The notes: generated from the sequence alone by a model not told the origin. DNA of 45,485 nucleotides from Deltaproteobacteria bacterium (GCA_020444205.1 JAHLLJ010000017.1:1-45485), one strand, 5' to 3'; shown: positions 10,558 through 20,179, numbered from the stretch's first letter. Numbers and translations: made by a program.

Positions 10558-11616
10558 TCATGTGGTTGGCAAGGGATCGGTTTCTCCGGCCCAGTTGCGG
10601 GCAGCGGCCAAAAGGCCAAAACAACCGCTAAGCATTACGTCGCCATGGGGCACCGCGGTCTGCCAGCCCAACCCTTGGGCCAGGCGGCGTTGGGGCCCGG
10701 TTATCACCGGCGCGTGGGGCAGCCCCTTGGGCGCTTGGGGCAGGCGGGCCACGCCGTGGCCGTGGCCGGCAAACACCTCGTCCTCATCCAAAACGCCATG
10801 TATGAAGCGCTCAACTTGGCCGGCCAGGCTCATGGTGTCCAGGCAGCGGGTGTGGTGCTCATATATGCCCAGCACCTTGTTGCCCTGCACCAAAAAGGCC
10901 ACGGTGTGCATGTTGCCCAGGTTTAGGATGCACACGCCCTCGTCCTGGGCCATGGCAGCCACTGCCGGGTCTTGCAGAGCACCCCAAGCCGCGGCGGCCG
11001 CGGTGTCCATGAGCAGGCATCCCGGCGCCTGATCGGTCAAGGCGGCCAGGCGGGTCATGGCCGGGGGGGCCTGATCAAAGATCAAGCGGCCCAGGTCGCC
11101 GCCGGCCTGAAGAAAGCTCCGCCATTGGTCAAAGCGGAACTTGCGGTTGGAGTAGCCGGGGCTGTAGCCGTGATCGCAAACCGCCAGGGCCAGTTGGGAG
11201 GGCAGGGCAATTTCAAAGCGCGCGCAGGCCTGGGTCAGCTCCTCCAGGTTGAGGTCGCCCATGGGCACGGCCTGAGCCTCCTCCGGCGTTTGGTCGGTGA
11301 TCCGCACGCCCATGGCCTCCACCTTGGCCGGGTCGTCGGCAAAGGTGGCCGCCGCGGTGGGGGTGGCGTATACCTTGAGCCCGGCGGCCAGGTGCTCGTC
11401 CACCGCCCGGTGCACCGCGCCGCCGCCCATGAGCCTGCCGTGCAAAAACACCTGACGGTCTTGGCTGGTGGCCCGGCGGATGCGCGCGGCAGCCACCTGG
11501 GTGGGCGCTGGCAATACCAGCTTGACCGCGTTTTCCAGATTTTGTTCGGCTCGCCACAACAAAATGTCCTGGGTGCCGCCCCCGATGTCTATGCATAAGA
11601 GTTCGTTTAATGACAT
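10558..11616 (-). CDS. DUF1786 actin-like ATPase-fold protein
   Basis: 352 residues. The N-terminus LLCIDIGGGTQDILL is an ASKHA (actin/Hsp70/sugar-kinase) phosphate-1 loop, and ILNLGNMHTVAFLV in the second half looks like the phosphate-2 region. GLLMDTAAAAAWGAL-like and LSGCFGLLAA segments complete the pattern. It matches my memory of the DUF1786 family, found mostly in anaerobic bacteria and archaea and often mislabelled as a pyruvate formate-lyase activating enzyme; it has no radical-SAM CxxxCxxC motif, so that label would be wrong. A CDHGYSPGYSNRKFRF segment in the middle is His/Cys-rich. The function is unknown; an ATP-dependent activase, as in other ASKHA proteins of anaerobes, is a guess. 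Confidence 0.8.
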   Translation of the reverse strand: MSLNELLCIDIGGGTQDILLWRAEQNLENAVKLVLPAPTQVAAARIRRATSQDRQVFLHGRLMGGGAVHRAVDEHLAAGLKVYATPTAAATFADDPAKVEAMGVRITDQTPEEAQAVPMGDLNLEELTQACARFEIALPSQLALAVCDHGYSPGYSNRKFRFDQWRSFLQAGGDLGRLIFDQAPPAMTRLAALTDQAPGCLLMDTAAAAAWGALQDPAVAAMAQDEGVCILNLGNMHTVAFLVQGNKVLGIYEHHTRCLDTMSLAGQVERFIHGVLDEDEVFAGHGHGVARLPQAPKGLPHAPVITGPQRRLAQGLGWQTAVPHGDVMLSGCFGLLAAARNWAGETDPLPTT

Positions 11617-11750
11617 GAGTTCTTTATACCCGCACCGGCTCTCCCAGGCTAGTATTTAGGTGCTTCACGTCATGACGATTGAACCCGACCGCCTTGGGGT
11701 GGTATCATTTTGAGAAGCGACTAAGAGCCTAAAAAACCTTGGTACTTTGG

Positions 11751-11779
11751 TTGACGGATGCCGACCGGTACCCTATAAT
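11751..11779 (+). promoter_or_regulatory. Near-consensus promoter of the ffh-smpB operon
   Basis: TTGACG (11751-11756), a 17-base spacer, then a perfect TATAAT (11774-11779). An A-tract at 11731-11736 just upstream could act as an UP element. The predicted start near 11786 leaves an 86-base leader before ffh. This is the only strong promoter seen ahead of the eleven collinear genes, fitting a highly expressed translation operon. Confidence 0.82.
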
Positions 11780-11871
11780 CGCTACTTTGCCCGCCTAGGC
11801 CGCACGGGCGGCGGGATTGGTGCGTACCGTGACCGGCGAAAGACTTTTTTATAAGGCAGCAGACCCGGGTA

Positions 11872-13215
11872 ATGTTTGACAATCTCAGTGATCGTTTGGC
11901 GCTGACTTTCAAGAAGCTCAAAGGCCATGGCAAGCTCTCGGAGAGCAACATCTCCGAGGCCCTGAGAGAGGTGCGCCTGGCCCTGCTGGAAGCCGACGTC
12001 AACTACAAGGTCGCCAAGCAGTTCATCGCCAAGATCAAGGACCGCGCCGTGGGCCAGGAGGTGATGAAGAGCCTCACCCCGGCCCAGCAGGTCATCAAGA
12101 TCGTGCGCGACGAGCTGTGCGAGCTCATGGGCGGCGAGGCCGAGCCCCTGGACCTGAGCGGCAAGGCGCCCCACCTGTTCATGATGGTGGGCCTGCAGGG
12201 CTCGGGTAAGACCACCACCAGCGGCAAGCTGGCCCTGATGCTCAGAAAGCAGGGCCGCAACCCCTACCTGGTGCCCGCGGACACCCAGCGCCCGGCGGCC
12301 ATTGAGCAGCTCAAGAAGCTGGGGGCCCAGATCCAGGTGCCGGTGTTTGACAGCGACCCGGCTCAGGACCCGGTGGACATATGTGTGCAGTCGCTTTCCG
12401 GCGCCTCCCGGGCTGGTTGCGATGTCATCATCCTGGACACCGCCGGCCGTTTGCACGTGGACACCGAGCTCATGGCCCAGTTGGAGCGCATCCAAAGCCG
12501 CCTGAAGCCTCAAGAGGTGCTCTTGGTGGCCGACGCCATGACCGGCCAGGACGCGGTGACCGTGGCCCAGGCCTTTCACGAGCAATTGGGGCTCACCGGG
12601 GTGGTGCTAACCAAGGTGGAAGGCGACGCCCGGGGCGGAGCGGCCCTTTCCATCCGCGCGGTGAGCCAGGTGCCCATCAAGCTGGTGGGCGTGGGCGAGA
12701 AGCTCGACGCCATCGAGCCCTTCCATCCGGACCGCCTGGCCGGGCGCATTTTGGGCATGGGCGACGTGCTCACCCTGGTGGAAAAGGCGGGCGAGGCCTT
12801 TGAGGCTGAAAAGGCCGAGGCCCTGGCCAAGAAAATGGCCACCGACAGTTTTACCTTGGAGGACTTTAGGGACCAGCTGCAGCAGCTCAAGAACATGGGC
12901 TCGCTGGACGGCCTGCTGTCCATGCTGCCCGGAGCGGGCAAGCTCAAGGGGCTCAAGAATCTGCAGCCCGATGAAAAAGAGCTCAAGCGCACCGAGGCCA
13001 TCATAAATTCCATGACCCCCGGCGAGCGGGGCAACCATCAGATCATCAACGCCTCTCGCCGCAAGCGCATTGCGCGGGGATCGGGAACCTCGGTCTCCGA
13101 GGTGAACCGGCTGCTCAAAAACTTCACCCAGGCCCGCAAGATGATGAAGGGCATGGCTAAGATGGGCGGCGGCAAAAAGAAACAACTGGCCCGCTTGATG
13201 GGGGCCATGCAGTAG
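11872..13215 (+). CDS. ffh: Signal recognition particle protein Ffh (SRP54)
   Basis: 447 residues, normal length. GTPase that with 4.5S RNA binds signal sequences on ribosomes and delivers them to FtsY at the membrane. N domain residues 1-100 (LREVRLALLEADVNY). GTPase domain: G1 GLQGSGKTTTSGKLA from about residue 107, DTPAD-type loop LVPADTQRPAA, DTAGRLHVD and TKVEGDARGGAAL. The C-terminal M domain (about 300-447) is methionine-rich, with GKKKQLARLMGAM at the end. The ribosome site is weak. First gene of the translation operon. Confidence 0.97.
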   Translation: MFDNLSDRLALTFKKLKGHGKLSESNISEALREVRLALLEADVNYKVAKQFIAKIKDRAVGQEVMKSLTPAQQVIKIVRDELCELMGGEAEPLDLSGKAPHLFMMVGLQGSGKTTTSGKLALMLRKQGRNPYLVPADTQRPAAIEQLKKLGAQIQVPVFDSDPAQDPVDICVQSLSGASRAGCDVIILDTAGRLHVDTELMAQLERIQSRLKPQEVLLVADAMTGQDAVTVAQAFHEQLGLTGVVLTKVEGDARGGAALSIRAVSQVPIKLVGVGEKLDAIEPFHPDRLAGRILGMGDVLTLVEKAGEAFEAEKAEALAKKMATDSFTLEDFRDQLQQLKNMGSLDGLLSMLPGAGKLKGLKNLQPDEKELKRTEAIINSMTPGERGNHQIINASRRKRIARGSGTSVSEVNRLLKNFTQARKMMKGMAKMGGGKKKQLARLMGAMQ

Positions 13216-13273
13216 ACAGCGAGACACTCTCGCGTTGATAATAGCCATAGACACATAGGCGGAAAGAACAATC

Positions 13274-13555
13274 ATGGCAGTGAGAATCAGACTGACCCGC
13301 AAGGGCGCCAAGAAAAAACCTTTTTACCGTATCGTGGCCGCCGACTCCGAGGCTCCGCGCGATGGTAAGTTCCTCGAGGTTTTGGGCATCTACGATCCTC
13401 TCCAAGAGCCTGCCCAGATCAAGGTGGACGGTGAGCGCTTGCAGATGTGGTTGGACAGGGGCGCGACCCCTTCGGACACCGTTTTTAACTTGCTCAAGGC
13501 CCAGGGGATGTTCACCCAGGCCAGTGAGGGAGAGGCTGCCGCTGCCCAATCCTAA
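13274..13555 (+). CDS. rpsP: 30S ribosomal protein S16
   Basis: 93 residues. The N-terminus MAVRIRLTRKGAKKKPFYRIV and the FLEVLGIYDPL segment are diagnostic of bS16, an assembly protein of the small subunit. A short Ala-rich acidic tail follows the conserved core. A GGAAAG ribosome site lies nine bases upstream. It sits between ffh and khpA/rimM/trmD/rplS, the standard bacterial order. Confidence 0.97.
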   Translation: MAVRIRLTRKGAKKKPFYRIVAADSEAPRDGKFLEVLGIYDPLQEPAQIKVDGERLQMWLDRGATPSDTVFNLLKAQGMFTQASEGEAAAAQS

Positions 13556-13619
13556 AGTAGGGCCGTGGTCCTGAAGCGGTTGAAGTGATTTTGCTCTCTC
13601 GCGACGGTGGAGGTGCTCA

Positions 13620-13850
13620 ATGAAGGAGCTCATCAGGTATATTGCCCAAGCTTTGGTGGACAACCCGGATCAAGTTTCAGTCAACGAGATCGAGGGTGAA
13701 CAAACTTCGGTAATAGAGCTCAAGGTGGCCAAGGAGGACCTGGGCAAGGTAATCGGCAAACAGGGCCGCACCGCCCGGGCCATGCGCACCATTCTGAGCG
13801 CCGCTTCCACCAAGATTCGCAAGCGTTCGGTGCTGGAAATTATCGAGTAG
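13620..13850 (+). CDS. khpA: KH-domain RNA-binding protein KhpA
   Basis: 76 residues. A single type-II KH domain with the RNA-contact loop [17 protein letters not shown] (a GxxG motif). KhpA binds RNA, usually with the partner KhpB, and has been linked to ribosome and division-related functions in other bacteria. A GGAGGTG ribosome site precedes the ATG. The position between rpsP and rimM is the conserved one for this gene. Confidence 0.95.
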   Translation: MKELIRYIAQALVDNPDQVSVNEIEGEQTSVIELKVAKEDLGKVIGKQGRTARAMRTILSAASTKIRKRSVLEIIE

Positions 13851-13852
13851 CC

Positions 13853-14395
13853 ATGGCCCTTCCCGACCTGGTTCTAATGGGTCGGGCGGCGGGGGCCTTC
13901 GGGGTCAAGGGCGAAGTGAAGCTGACTTCCTTTGCCCAGGACGACAGCATATTCAAGCGGGTTGAACTAATCTACGCCGGGTCCGAGCCCGGCGCGGCCA
14001 AACCGCTGACCATACTTGGGGCGCGCCGCCACAGCGGCCGCCTCTTGTTGCGCCTGAAGGAGATCGCCACCCGCGAGCAGGCCGCCGCCCTGGGCGGAGC
14101 CTGGGTTTATCTCAGGGTGGAGGATCTCGACCCCCTGGGCGAGGACGAGTACTACTGGTTCCAGCTAAAGGGGGCCCAGGTGCTCACCGCCGGAGGGCGT
14201 TTGCTGGGCCGGGTGAAGGCGGTTACCGACGCCGGGGCCCAGGAGCTGTTGGTGGTGAGCGCGCCGCAAAAGCCGGAGCTGTTGGTGCCGGTGGTGGATG
14301 ATATCGTAAAGGAGATAGCCCCGGAGCAGGGCAGGGTGGTGATCGACCCGCCGCCCGGTCTGCTGGAGTGCCAGGGCTGGGAGGAGGAGGAATGA
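13853..14395 (+). CDS. rimM: Ribosome maturation factor RimM
   Basis: 180 residues. N-terminal RimM beta-barrel ([21 protein letters not shown]) and a C-terminal PRC-barrel ([13 protein letters not shown] through [13 protein letters not shown]). RimM helps mature the 30S head by interacting with S19. It starts two bases after khpA and overlaps trmD by four bases (ATGA), so it is tightly coupled in translation. Confidence 0.95.
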   Translation: MALPDLVLMGRAAGAFGVKGEVKLTSFAQDDSIFKRVELIYAGSEPGAAKPLTILGARRHSGRLLLRLKEIATREQAAALGGAWVYLRVEDLDPLGEDEYYWFQLKGAQVLTAGGRLLGRVKAVTDAGAQELLVVSAPQKPELLVPVVDDIVKEIAPEQGRVVIDPPPGLLECQGWEEEE

Positions 14396-15123
14396 TCTTC
14401 GACATCCTCACCCTCTTGCCCGAGGTCTGCAAGGCCTATCTCAAGGCCTCGATTTTGGGACGGGCTCAAAAGGCGGGGCACATTCAGGTGCGCCTGACCA
14501 ACATCCGCGACTTCGCCTTTGACCGACACCGCACGGTGGACGATGCTCCTTACGGCGGGGGCAACGGCATGGTCATGAAGGTGGAGCCCTTGGTGGCCGC
14601 CCTGGAGAGCCTGCCGGGCAAGCCCCGGCCGCGCATCGTGCTCATGGCCCCCCAGGGGCGGCCCTTCAGCCAACAGATGGCCGCCGAGCTGGCCGGGCTG
14701 GAGCGCTTGGTGATTATCTGCGGGCGCTATGAGGGCATTGACGAGCGGGTGCGCAAGTTGGCGGTTGACCAGGAGATTTCCCTGGGCGACTTCGTCTTGA
14801 GCGGAGGCGAGCTGCCCGCTTTGGCTGTGGTGGACGCGGTGAGCCGGCTCATCCCCGGGGTGCTGGGCGGTGAGTGCTCGGCCGCGGCCGACAGCTTCAG
14901 CGACGGGATATTGGAGCACCCGCACTACACCAGGCCTCCGGAATTTAGGGGCCTTACGGTGCCCGAGGTGCTCACCAGCGGCAACCACGCGGCCATTGAG
15001 CGCTGGCGGCGCAAAGAGTCGCTTAGACGCACATTGCGCAAACGCCCGGAGCTGCTCAACACCGCTCCCCTGAGTGCCGAGGACCACAAGCTGTTGGCCG
15101 AGATACGCGGCGAAATGGATTAA
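14392..15123 (+). CDS. trmD: tRNA (guanine37-N1)-methyltransferase TrmD
   Basis: 243 residues. Methylates G37 next to the anticodon of several tRNAs with S-adenosylmethionine, preventing +1 frameshifts. SPOUT trefoil-knot motifs: [13 protein letters not shown] and [14 protein letters not shown] form the SAM pocket, and [14 protein letters not shown] is the conserved N-terminal segment. The ATG at 14392 was chosen for its GAGGAGGAGG ribosome site, located inside the rimM end, and because [11 protein letters not shown] is the conserved start. Confidence 0.97.
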   Translation: MIFDILTLLPEVCKAYLKASILGRAQKAGHIQVRLTNIRDFAFDRHRTVDDAPYGGGNGMVMKVEPLVAALESLPGKPRPRIVLMAPQGRPFSQQMAAELAGLERLVIICGRYEGIDERVRKLAVDQEISLGDFVLSGGELPALAVVDAVSRLIPGVLGGECSAAADSFSDGILEHPHYTRPPEFRGLTVPEVLTSGNHAAIERWRRKESLRRTLRKRPELLNTAPLSAEDHKLLAEIRGEMD

Positions 15124-15222
15124 GCCAAGCCAGGATAGGACTGGCAAAGACAGGAATTTAGGGTAAAATACGCACCCGGCCGGATTCTGCGGCCGGTGAG
15201 GCTTCCCAGGAGGTTTTTACAG

Positions 15223-15570
15223 ATGGATCCCATAGAGCTTATTGCGCGGGAACAGGTCAGGGTAGATATTCCCCAGTTCCGCGCTGGTGATACCGTGAAG
15301 GTGCATGTGCGCATCAAAGAGGGCGAGAAGGAACGTCTCCAGATGTTCGAGGGCGTGGTGCTTCGCCGCCGCGGCCACGGACCCGGAGCCACCTTCACCG
15401 TGCGCAAAATCTCCTACGGCGTGGGCGTGGAGCGCATCTTCCCGCTCAACTCGCCGGTAGTGGACCGGGTGGAAGTGGTCACCCGGGGCAAGGTGCGCCA
15501 AGGGCGCATCTACTACCTGCGCGGCCTCAGGGGCAAAGCCGCCCGCATCAAGGAGGCCTCCCGGAGGTAG
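15223..15570 (+). CDS. rplS: 50S ribosomal protein L19
   Basis: 115 residues. The conserved core [34 protein letters not shown] and [10 protein letters not shown] is bL19, which lies at the subunit interface. The frame is open upstream, but the ATG at 15223 has an excellent AGGAGG ribosome site nine bases before it, and [11 protein letters not shown] is the expected N-terminus. The 99-base gap after trmD is the largest in the 3' half of the operon. Confidence 0.97.
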   Translation: MDPIELIAREQVRVDIPQFRAGDTVKVHVRIKEGEKERLQMFEGVVLRRRGHGPGATFTVRKISYGVGVERIFPLNSPVVDRVEVVTRGKVRQGRIYYLRGLRGKAARIKEASRR

Positions 15571-15572
15571 GC

Positions 15573-16211
15573 ATGTCCGCCTCTCCCGCCGGCCCAAGCC
15601 GAGCCCGGGAACGCAGCTTGGCGCGCTCCGGGTACCGTCTAGTGGCTGGGGTGGACGAGGTGGGGCGCGGCCCCTTGGCGGGGCCGGTGGTGGCCGCGGC
15701 GGTTATTCTGCCGCCGCGGTGGAGTGTTCGGGGAGTCAACGACTCCAAGCGCCTGGACCACCAGCGGCGCCGCGCCCTGTCGACGGCCATCAAGCGGGAG
15801 GCCCTGGCCTGGGCGGTGGCCGGAGTCACGCCCCAGGAGATCGACCGCATCAACATCCACCGGGCCAGCCTTTTGGCCATGCGGCGGGCAGTGAACGCCT
15901 TAGCGCCCTCACCGGACTACTTGCTGGTGGATGGGCGCTTTGTTTTGGAGTTGGAGTTGCCCCAGGAGGCTGTGGTGGGCGGCGACGGCTCTTGTACAGC
16001 GGTGGCCGCGGCCTCCATACTGGCTAAAGTGGAGCGCGACGCGCTGATGCGGGCCATGCACTGGATATGGCCGCGGTACAACTTCGCCTCCAACAAGGGC
16101 TACGGCACCGCCGAACACCGTCAAGCCCTGGCTGAATGCGGCCCTTGCCCCCTGCACCGGCGCTCCTACGCGCCGGTGGCTCAGCGCCAACTGGATCTGG
16201 GCTTTGGCTAG
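15573..16211 (+). CDS. rnhB: Ribonuclease HII
   Basis: 212 residues. Removes ribonucleotides embedded in DNA by cutting the RNA strand of RNA/DNA hybrids. Acidic catalytic residues are visible in GVDEVGRGPLAGP (Asp-Glu), LLVDGRFVL (Asp) and ILAKVERDALM (Asp). Starts two bases after rplS, the usual rplS-rnhB-yraN arrangement. Confidence 0.95.
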   Translation: MSASPAGPSRARERSLARSGYRLVAGVDEVGRGPLAGPVVAAAVILPPRWSVRGVNDSKRLDHQRRRALSTAIKREALAWAVAGVTPQEIDRINIHRASLLAMRRAVNALAPSPDYLLVDGRFVLELELPQEAVVGGDGSCTAVAAASILAKVERDALMRAMHWIWPRYNFASNKGYGTAEHRQALAECGPCPLHRRSYAPVAQRQLDLGFG

Positions 16212-16572
16212 GCTGGGCGAGGCCCACGGGCGCGAGGCCGAGGCCCTGGCCAAAGCGCACCTGGAGCGGGGCGGTTACCAGGTGGTGGCCACCCGCAAGC
16301 GCACCTCAGGGGGCGAGTTGGATTTGGTGGCCTGGGACGGACCCACCTTGGTGTTCGTGGAAGTCAAGGCGCGCACCGGCGCGGGCTTCGGGCGGGCCGA
16401 GGAGATGGTGGACCGGCGCAAACGCGAGCGCCTGGGCCAGGCGGCGGCAGCCTATCTGGCCCAAATGGGGCCGCCGTCCCCGCCCTGCCGCTTCGACGTG
16501 GTGGCCGTGGAAATGGGCCCCGGACCGCCCAAGCTGCGGCATTTGACCGACGCCTTTCGGCTGGGGGACTAG
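16204..16572 (+). CDS. YraN / UPF0102 family protein
   Basis: 122 residues. The core GELDLVAWDGPTLVFVEVKAR carries the E-x-D ... E-x-K nuclease-like pattern of the endonuclease-like UPF0102 (YraN) family; the biochemical role in cells is not settled. The TTG at 16204 overlaps the rnhB end by eight bases. The GREAEALAKAHLERGGY segment is the family N-terminus, so the start must lie close to here. Confidence 0.9.
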   Translation: MARLGEAHGREAEALAKAHLERGGYQVVATRKRTSGGELDLVAWDGPTLVFVEVKARTGAGFGRAEEMVDRRKRERLGQAAAAYLAQMGPPSPPCRFDVVAVEMGPGPPKLRHLTDAFRLGD

Positions 16573-16574
16573 AT

Positions 16575-17726
16575 ATGGCCACGCTGTTCGTGGTGGCTAC
16601 GCCCATCGGCAACCTGGAGGATCTGAGCCCCAGGGCGGCCAGGGTGCTGACCCAGTCGCCGGTGGTGGCCGCGGAAAGCGTGGGAAGGGCCAAGAAGCTT
16701 TTGGCTCATCTGGGCCTTAGCGGCAAGTGGCTCATCTCCTGTAGGGAGGCCAACCGCCGCCAGGCCGCGGCCAAGGTCCTTCAGGCCCTGGGCGAGGGCA
16801 AGGACGTGGCCCTGATCTCCGACGCCGGCACCCCGGGGCTCAGCGATCCCGGCCAGGCGGTGGTGGAAGAGGTGGGCAAGCTTGGGCACCGCATCAGCCC
16901 GGTGGCCGGGCCCAGCGCCCTGGCCGCAGCCCTGTCCGTGGCCGGCATAAAGCAAGCGCCCTTTGTGTTTCTGGGCTTTTTGCCGGCCAAGAGCGGGGCG
17001 CGCAAGCGGCTGCTGGAGCAGGCAGGGGCCAGCGGCTGGAGCTTGGTGGCCTATGAGGCCCCCCACCGGCTGGCCGAGGCGGCCAAGGATTTGGGCCAGG
17101 TTTTGGGCGAGCGGCAAGTGGTGGTTTGCCGGGAGCTGACCAAGCTGCACGAAGAGATTTTGCGCACCACCTGCGCCGAGCTGGCCGATCACCTGGAGCC
17201 GGAAAAGCTCCGGGGCGAGATAACCCTGGTGATCGGGCCGGGGAAGGCCCAAGAGGCCGACCCGGAACAAGTGCGGAGCCTGGTGGAACAAGGTCTGGCC
17301 GCAGGGGAGCTGAAACCCAGCGCCCTGGCCAAACAAGTAGCCGGGGCCACGGGGTTGGGCCGCGAAGAGGTTTATCAGATCATTCTGGCCATTCGGGACG
17401 AGGCGGAGCAGGACGAGGACGAGGCAGTGATCCACGAAGAGATCAGCGAGGAAGAATCTCAGGAACGTCGGCTCCTGGTGGCCAACAGCCTGGGCCTGCA
17501 TGCCAGGGCGGCGGCCAAGATCACCGAGGCGGTGAGCAACTTCGACTGCTCGGTGACCTTGCACAAGGGCAAGGAGGAGGCCGACGCTTCCAGCGTACTT
17601 TCCATCTTGGGTCTGGACGCGCCCAAGGGCAGCCAGGTGGTGGCCCGGGCCCAGGGGCCCCAGGCCTTGGAAGCCCTTAACGCCTTGGATAAGCTTTTCG
17701 CCGGATTGTTTGGAGAGGGCCGTTGA
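16575..17726 (+). CDS. rsmI: 16S rRNA 2'-O-methyltransferase RsmI fused to HPr
   Basis: 383 residues in one unbroken frame. Residues 1-274 form a complete Rsm[14 protein letters not shown] at the start, [13 protein letters not shown] and [16 protein letters not shown] of the tetrapyrrole-methylase fold, EAPHRL, and the small helical C-terminal domain. RsmI methylates the ribose of C1402 in 16S rRNA. A very acidic linker (about 275-297) leads into a full HPr domain (298-383): phospho-acceptor His309 in [11 protein letters not shown] and a Ser340 in DASSVLSIL at the HPrK-site position. The usual Pro after HAR is Ala. An in-frame GTG at 17427 (residue 285) could start a free 99-residue HPr. The stop overlaps the ptsI start. 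It could be a true fusion, a fusion plus an internal start, or, less likely, the result of a sequence error removing a stop. Confidence 0.92.
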   Translation: MATLFVVATPIGNLEDLSPRAARVLTQSPVVAAESVGRAKKLLAHLGLSGKWLISCREANRRQAAAKVLQALGEGKDVALISDAGTPGLSDPGQAVVEEVGKLGHRISPVAGPSALAAALSVAGIKQAPFVFLGFLPAKSGARKRLLEQAGASGWSLVAYEAPHRLAEAAKDLGQVLGERQVVVCRELTKLHEEILRTTCAELADHLEPEKLRGEITLVIGPGKAQEADPEQVRSLVEQGLAAGELKPSALAKQVAGATGLGREEVYQIILAIRDEAEQDEDEAVIHEEISEEESQERRLLVANSLGLHARAAAKITEAVSNFDCSVTLHKGKEEADASSVLSILGLDAPKGSQVVARAQGPQALEALNALDKLFAGLFGEGR

Positions 17727-19507
17727 GCTCCAGCGCCGAAAAAATAATGCGCGGGGTGGGCGCCAGCCCGGGTATCGCCATTGGGCGGGCCCTGGTGGTC
17801 AGCCGCAGTCCGGTGCAGGTTCCCTACCGCCCCCTGGCCGAGGACCAGGTGGACAGGGAGGTGGAGCGCTTCGGCCGGGCGGTGAACGCCGCTCGAGAAG
17901 AGCTCAACGCGGCCAAGGCGGAGCTGGGCCCGGATCTGGCCGACTACGCCTATATCATCGAGGCCCACCTGAGCATTCTGGGCGACAAGATGATCTCCCA
18001 GCGCTCGGAAGAGCTGATCCGCGCCCAGCAAATCAACGCCGAGTGGGCCCTGGGCCTGGCCGAGGCCGAGGCCAAAAGCATCTTTGAAAAGGTCAAGGAC
18101 GACTACATCCGCTCCCGGGCCTCGGACGTGGAGTACGTGGCCGGGCAGGTGCTCAGGCATCTTTCGGGCAACAATGGCATCGAGCTTTCCAACATCCGCG
18201 AGAAGGTGGTGGTGGTGGCCCACGACCTGAGCCCGGCCGAGACCACCCAGATGGACCTGGGCTGGATCATGGGCTTTGTCACCGACATGGGCGGCCCCAC
18301 CAGCCACACGGCCATCATGGCCCAGGCCAAGGCCATCCCCGCGGTGGTGGGCCTGGAGCGGGTGAGCGCCGAGGTGGCCAGCGGCGACTTCATCATCGTC
18401 GACGGCTCCAATGGCACCATAATCGTGCACCCCGACGAGGAGACCCTGCACGATTACCGGGACAAGCAGGAAGCCTACGAGATCTACGCCCAGGAGATTT
18501 TGGCCCAGGCCCATCTTCCCGCGGCCACGGTGGACGGCCGCCGCCTGGAGGTGGGGGCCAACATCGAGCTGGCCGAGGAAGTGGGCACCGCGCTCAACTA
18601 CGGGGCCGAGGCGGTGGGCCTGTTCCGCACCGAGTTCTTATACGTGAGCCAAAAAACCCTGCCCACCGAAGAGGAGCTGTTCGCCAACTTCGCCGCCGTG
18701 GCTCAGCGCCTGGACGGGCGTCCGGTGAACATCCGCACCCTGGACATCGGCGGTGACAAGTTCGCCAGTTCCTTGGAGTTGGCCCCGGAGATCAACCCGG
18801 CCCTGGGGCTTCGGGCCATCCGCTACTGCCTCAAGGAGCAGGGTCTGTTCCGCACCCAGCTTCGAGCCATCCTCAGGGCCTCGGCCCTGGGCCAGGTGCG
18901 GGTGATGTTCCCGCTCATCTCCGGAGTGAGCGAGCTGCTGCAGGCCCGCGAAATCCTGGAGGAGGTCAAGCAAGAGCTCAGCGCCGAGGGACAGGAGTTT
19001 GACCCTGGCCTCAAGGTGGGCATTATGATCGAGGTGCCTTCGGCCGTGGCCATTGCCGACCTATTGGCCCAGCATGCGGACTTTTTCTCCATCGGCACCA
19101 ACGATCTGATTCAGTACTCCTTGGCTATCGACCGGGTCAACGAGTTCGTGGCCCATTTGTACCAACCCATGCACCCGGCGGTGCTTAGGATGGTGCACCA
19201 GGTGGTTGCCGCCGGGCACGGCGCGGGCATCCCCGTGGGCATGTGCGGCGAGATGGCCGGCGACGCCCGGGCGGTGCCCCTGCTCTTGGGCCTGGGCCTG
19301 GACTCGCTGTCCATGAACCCCTTGGGTATTCCCAGGGTCAAGCAGGTGTTGCGCCTGGCCTCGGCCGGGGAGTGGGGCGGCTTGGCCGAGCAGGCCTTGG
19401 GCTATGCCACCGCCGCTGAAGTGGGGCGTTTCATGGATCAAGAGTTGGAAGATCATTTCTCCCAGGTGCTGCCGCCGCGCGGGCCTGTCCCGGCCGAGTT
19501 GGCCTAG
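17723..19507 (+). CDS. ptsI: PTS Enzyme I (phosphoenolpyruvate-protein phosphotransferase)
   Basis: 594 residues. Takes phosphate from phosphoenolpyruvate and passes it to HPr. Active His195 lies in [13 protein letters not shown]. The PEP-binding barrel has [29 protein letters not shown] and GMCGEMAGD. The TTG start overlaps the rsmI-HPr stop in TTGA, which couples production of the two partners. A short extra tail ([11 protein letters not shown]) follows the family core. No EII permease is in the window, so the system may be regulatory rather than for sugar uptake; that is inference. Confidence 0.96.
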   Translation: MSSSAEKIMRGVGASPGIAIGRALVVSRSPVQVPYRPLAEDQVDREVERFGRAVNAAREELNAAKAELGPDLADYAYIIEAHLSILGDKMISQRSEELIRAQQINAEWALGLAEAEAKSIFEKVKDDYIRSRASDVEYVAGQVLRHLSGNNGIELSNIREKVVVVAHDLSPAETTQMDLGWIMGFVTDMGGPTSHTAIMAQAKAIPAVVGLERVSAEVASGDFIIVDGSNGTIIVHPDEETLHDYRDKQEAYEIYAQEILAQAHLPAATVDGRRLEVGANIELAEEVGTALNYGAEAVGLFRTEFLYVSQKTLPTEEELFANFAAVAQRLDGRPVNIRTLDIGGDKFASSLELAPEINPALGLRAIRYCLKEQGLFRTQLRAILRASALGQVRVMFPLISGVSELLQAREILEEVKQELSAEGQEFDPGLKVGIMIEVPSAVAIADLLAQHADFFSIGTNDLIQYSLAIDRVNEFVAHLYQPMHPAVLRMVHQVVAAGHGAGIPVGMCGEMAGDARAVPLLLGLGLDSLSMNPLGIPRVKQVLRLASAGEWGGLAEQALGYATAAEVGRFMDQELEDHFSQVLPPRGPVPAELA

Positions 19508-19511
19508 ATCC

Positions 19512-19967
19512 ATGGAAGGCGGCAACATCAAAATAGTGGCCCGCAACAAAAAGGCCCGTTTTGACTACGAGTTGGGTGACCGCTTTGAGGCGGGCCTGGT
19601 GCTCACCGGCACGGAGGTCAAATCCCTGCGCATGGGCAAGGCCAGCTTGAGCGAGGCCTACGCCAAGGTCACGGGTGGGGAGGCCTGGCTGGTGGGTTGC
19701 CAGATACAGCCCTATCCCTTTGCCTATTACGACAACCATGAGCCCACCCGTCAGCGCAAGCTGCTGTTGCATAAGCGCGAGCTCAAGCGCCTGGGCGTCA
19801 AGCTGGCCGAGCAGGGCTATAGCCTTATCCCCACCGCCCTGTACTTTAAGCGGGGCAAGGCCAAGGTGGAACTGGCCTTGGCCAGGGGTAAGAAAAAGCA
19901 CGACAAACGAGCTACCATTAAAAAACGTGAACAAGAGAGGGAGATGGCCCGCGCTCTTAAGCACTAA
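19512..19967 (+). CDS. smpB: SsrA-binding protein SmpB
   Basis: 151 residues. Binds tmRNA and brings it to stalled ribosomes for trans-translation. Core motifs KKARFDYELGDRFEAGLVLTG-type start, GTEVKSLRMGKASLSEAY, RKLLLHKRELKRL and the basic helical tail GKKKHDKRATIKKREQ. The frame is open upstream to 19404, but the ATG at 19512, four bases after the ptsI stop, gives the expected length. No tmRNA gene is visible in the 212 bases downstream. Confidence 0.95.
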   Translation: MEGGNIKIVARNKKARFDYELGDRFEAGLVLTGTEVKSLRMGKASLSEAYAKVTGGEAWLVGCQIQPYPFAYYDNHEPTRQRKLLLHKRELKRLGVKLAEQGYSLIPTALYFKRGKAKVELALARGKKKHDKRATIKKREQEREMARALKH

Positions 19968-20048
19968 ATCCTGCCTTTTTCCTGCCGCACGATTAATTAG
20001 TATTAGTAAGTAAATACGTACCGTTACAGGTAAAACCCTTTATTGGAG

Positions 20049-20064
20049 ATGTTAATGGTAACAT
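20049..20064. promoter_or_regulatory. Dyad upstream of the mnmA promoter, possible operator
   Basis: ATGTTA, four bases (ATGG), then TAACAT: perfect six-base arms. It lies 28 bases before the -35 box of the sulfur operon in an AT-rich, gene-free region. A second, shorter dyad TACC-N6-GGTA is at 20019-20032. An Rrf2 regulator encoded in the same operon makes autoregulation plausible, but the dyad has not been matched to a known Rrf2 site. Confidence 0.35.
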
Positions 20065-20091
20065 TTCATAGGTTTTATCAAGGAATTAACA

Positions 20092-20120
20092 TTGACAGGT
20101 CTATCCCCCACGGATATATT
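20092..20120 (+). promoter_or_regulatory. Near-consensus promoter of the mnmA-rrf2-DUF39 operon
   Basis: A perfect TTGACA (20092-20097), 17-base spacer, and TATATT (20115-20120, one mismatch). The predicted start near 20127 gives a leader of about 53 bases before mnmA. The region 19968-20179 is conspicuously AT-rich against its neighbours. Confidence 0.82.
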
Positions 20121-20179
20121 CTTAATCCTCCCTAAAGACCATGCGCTGCATATGAATTGTTCAACAGGGGGAAGGATAA

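Noticed and set aside
19968-20179. Possible tmRNA (ssrA) gene after smpB
   Set aside because: The spacer is too short and lacks the tRNA-Ala-like ends; it instead contains the mnmA promoter.
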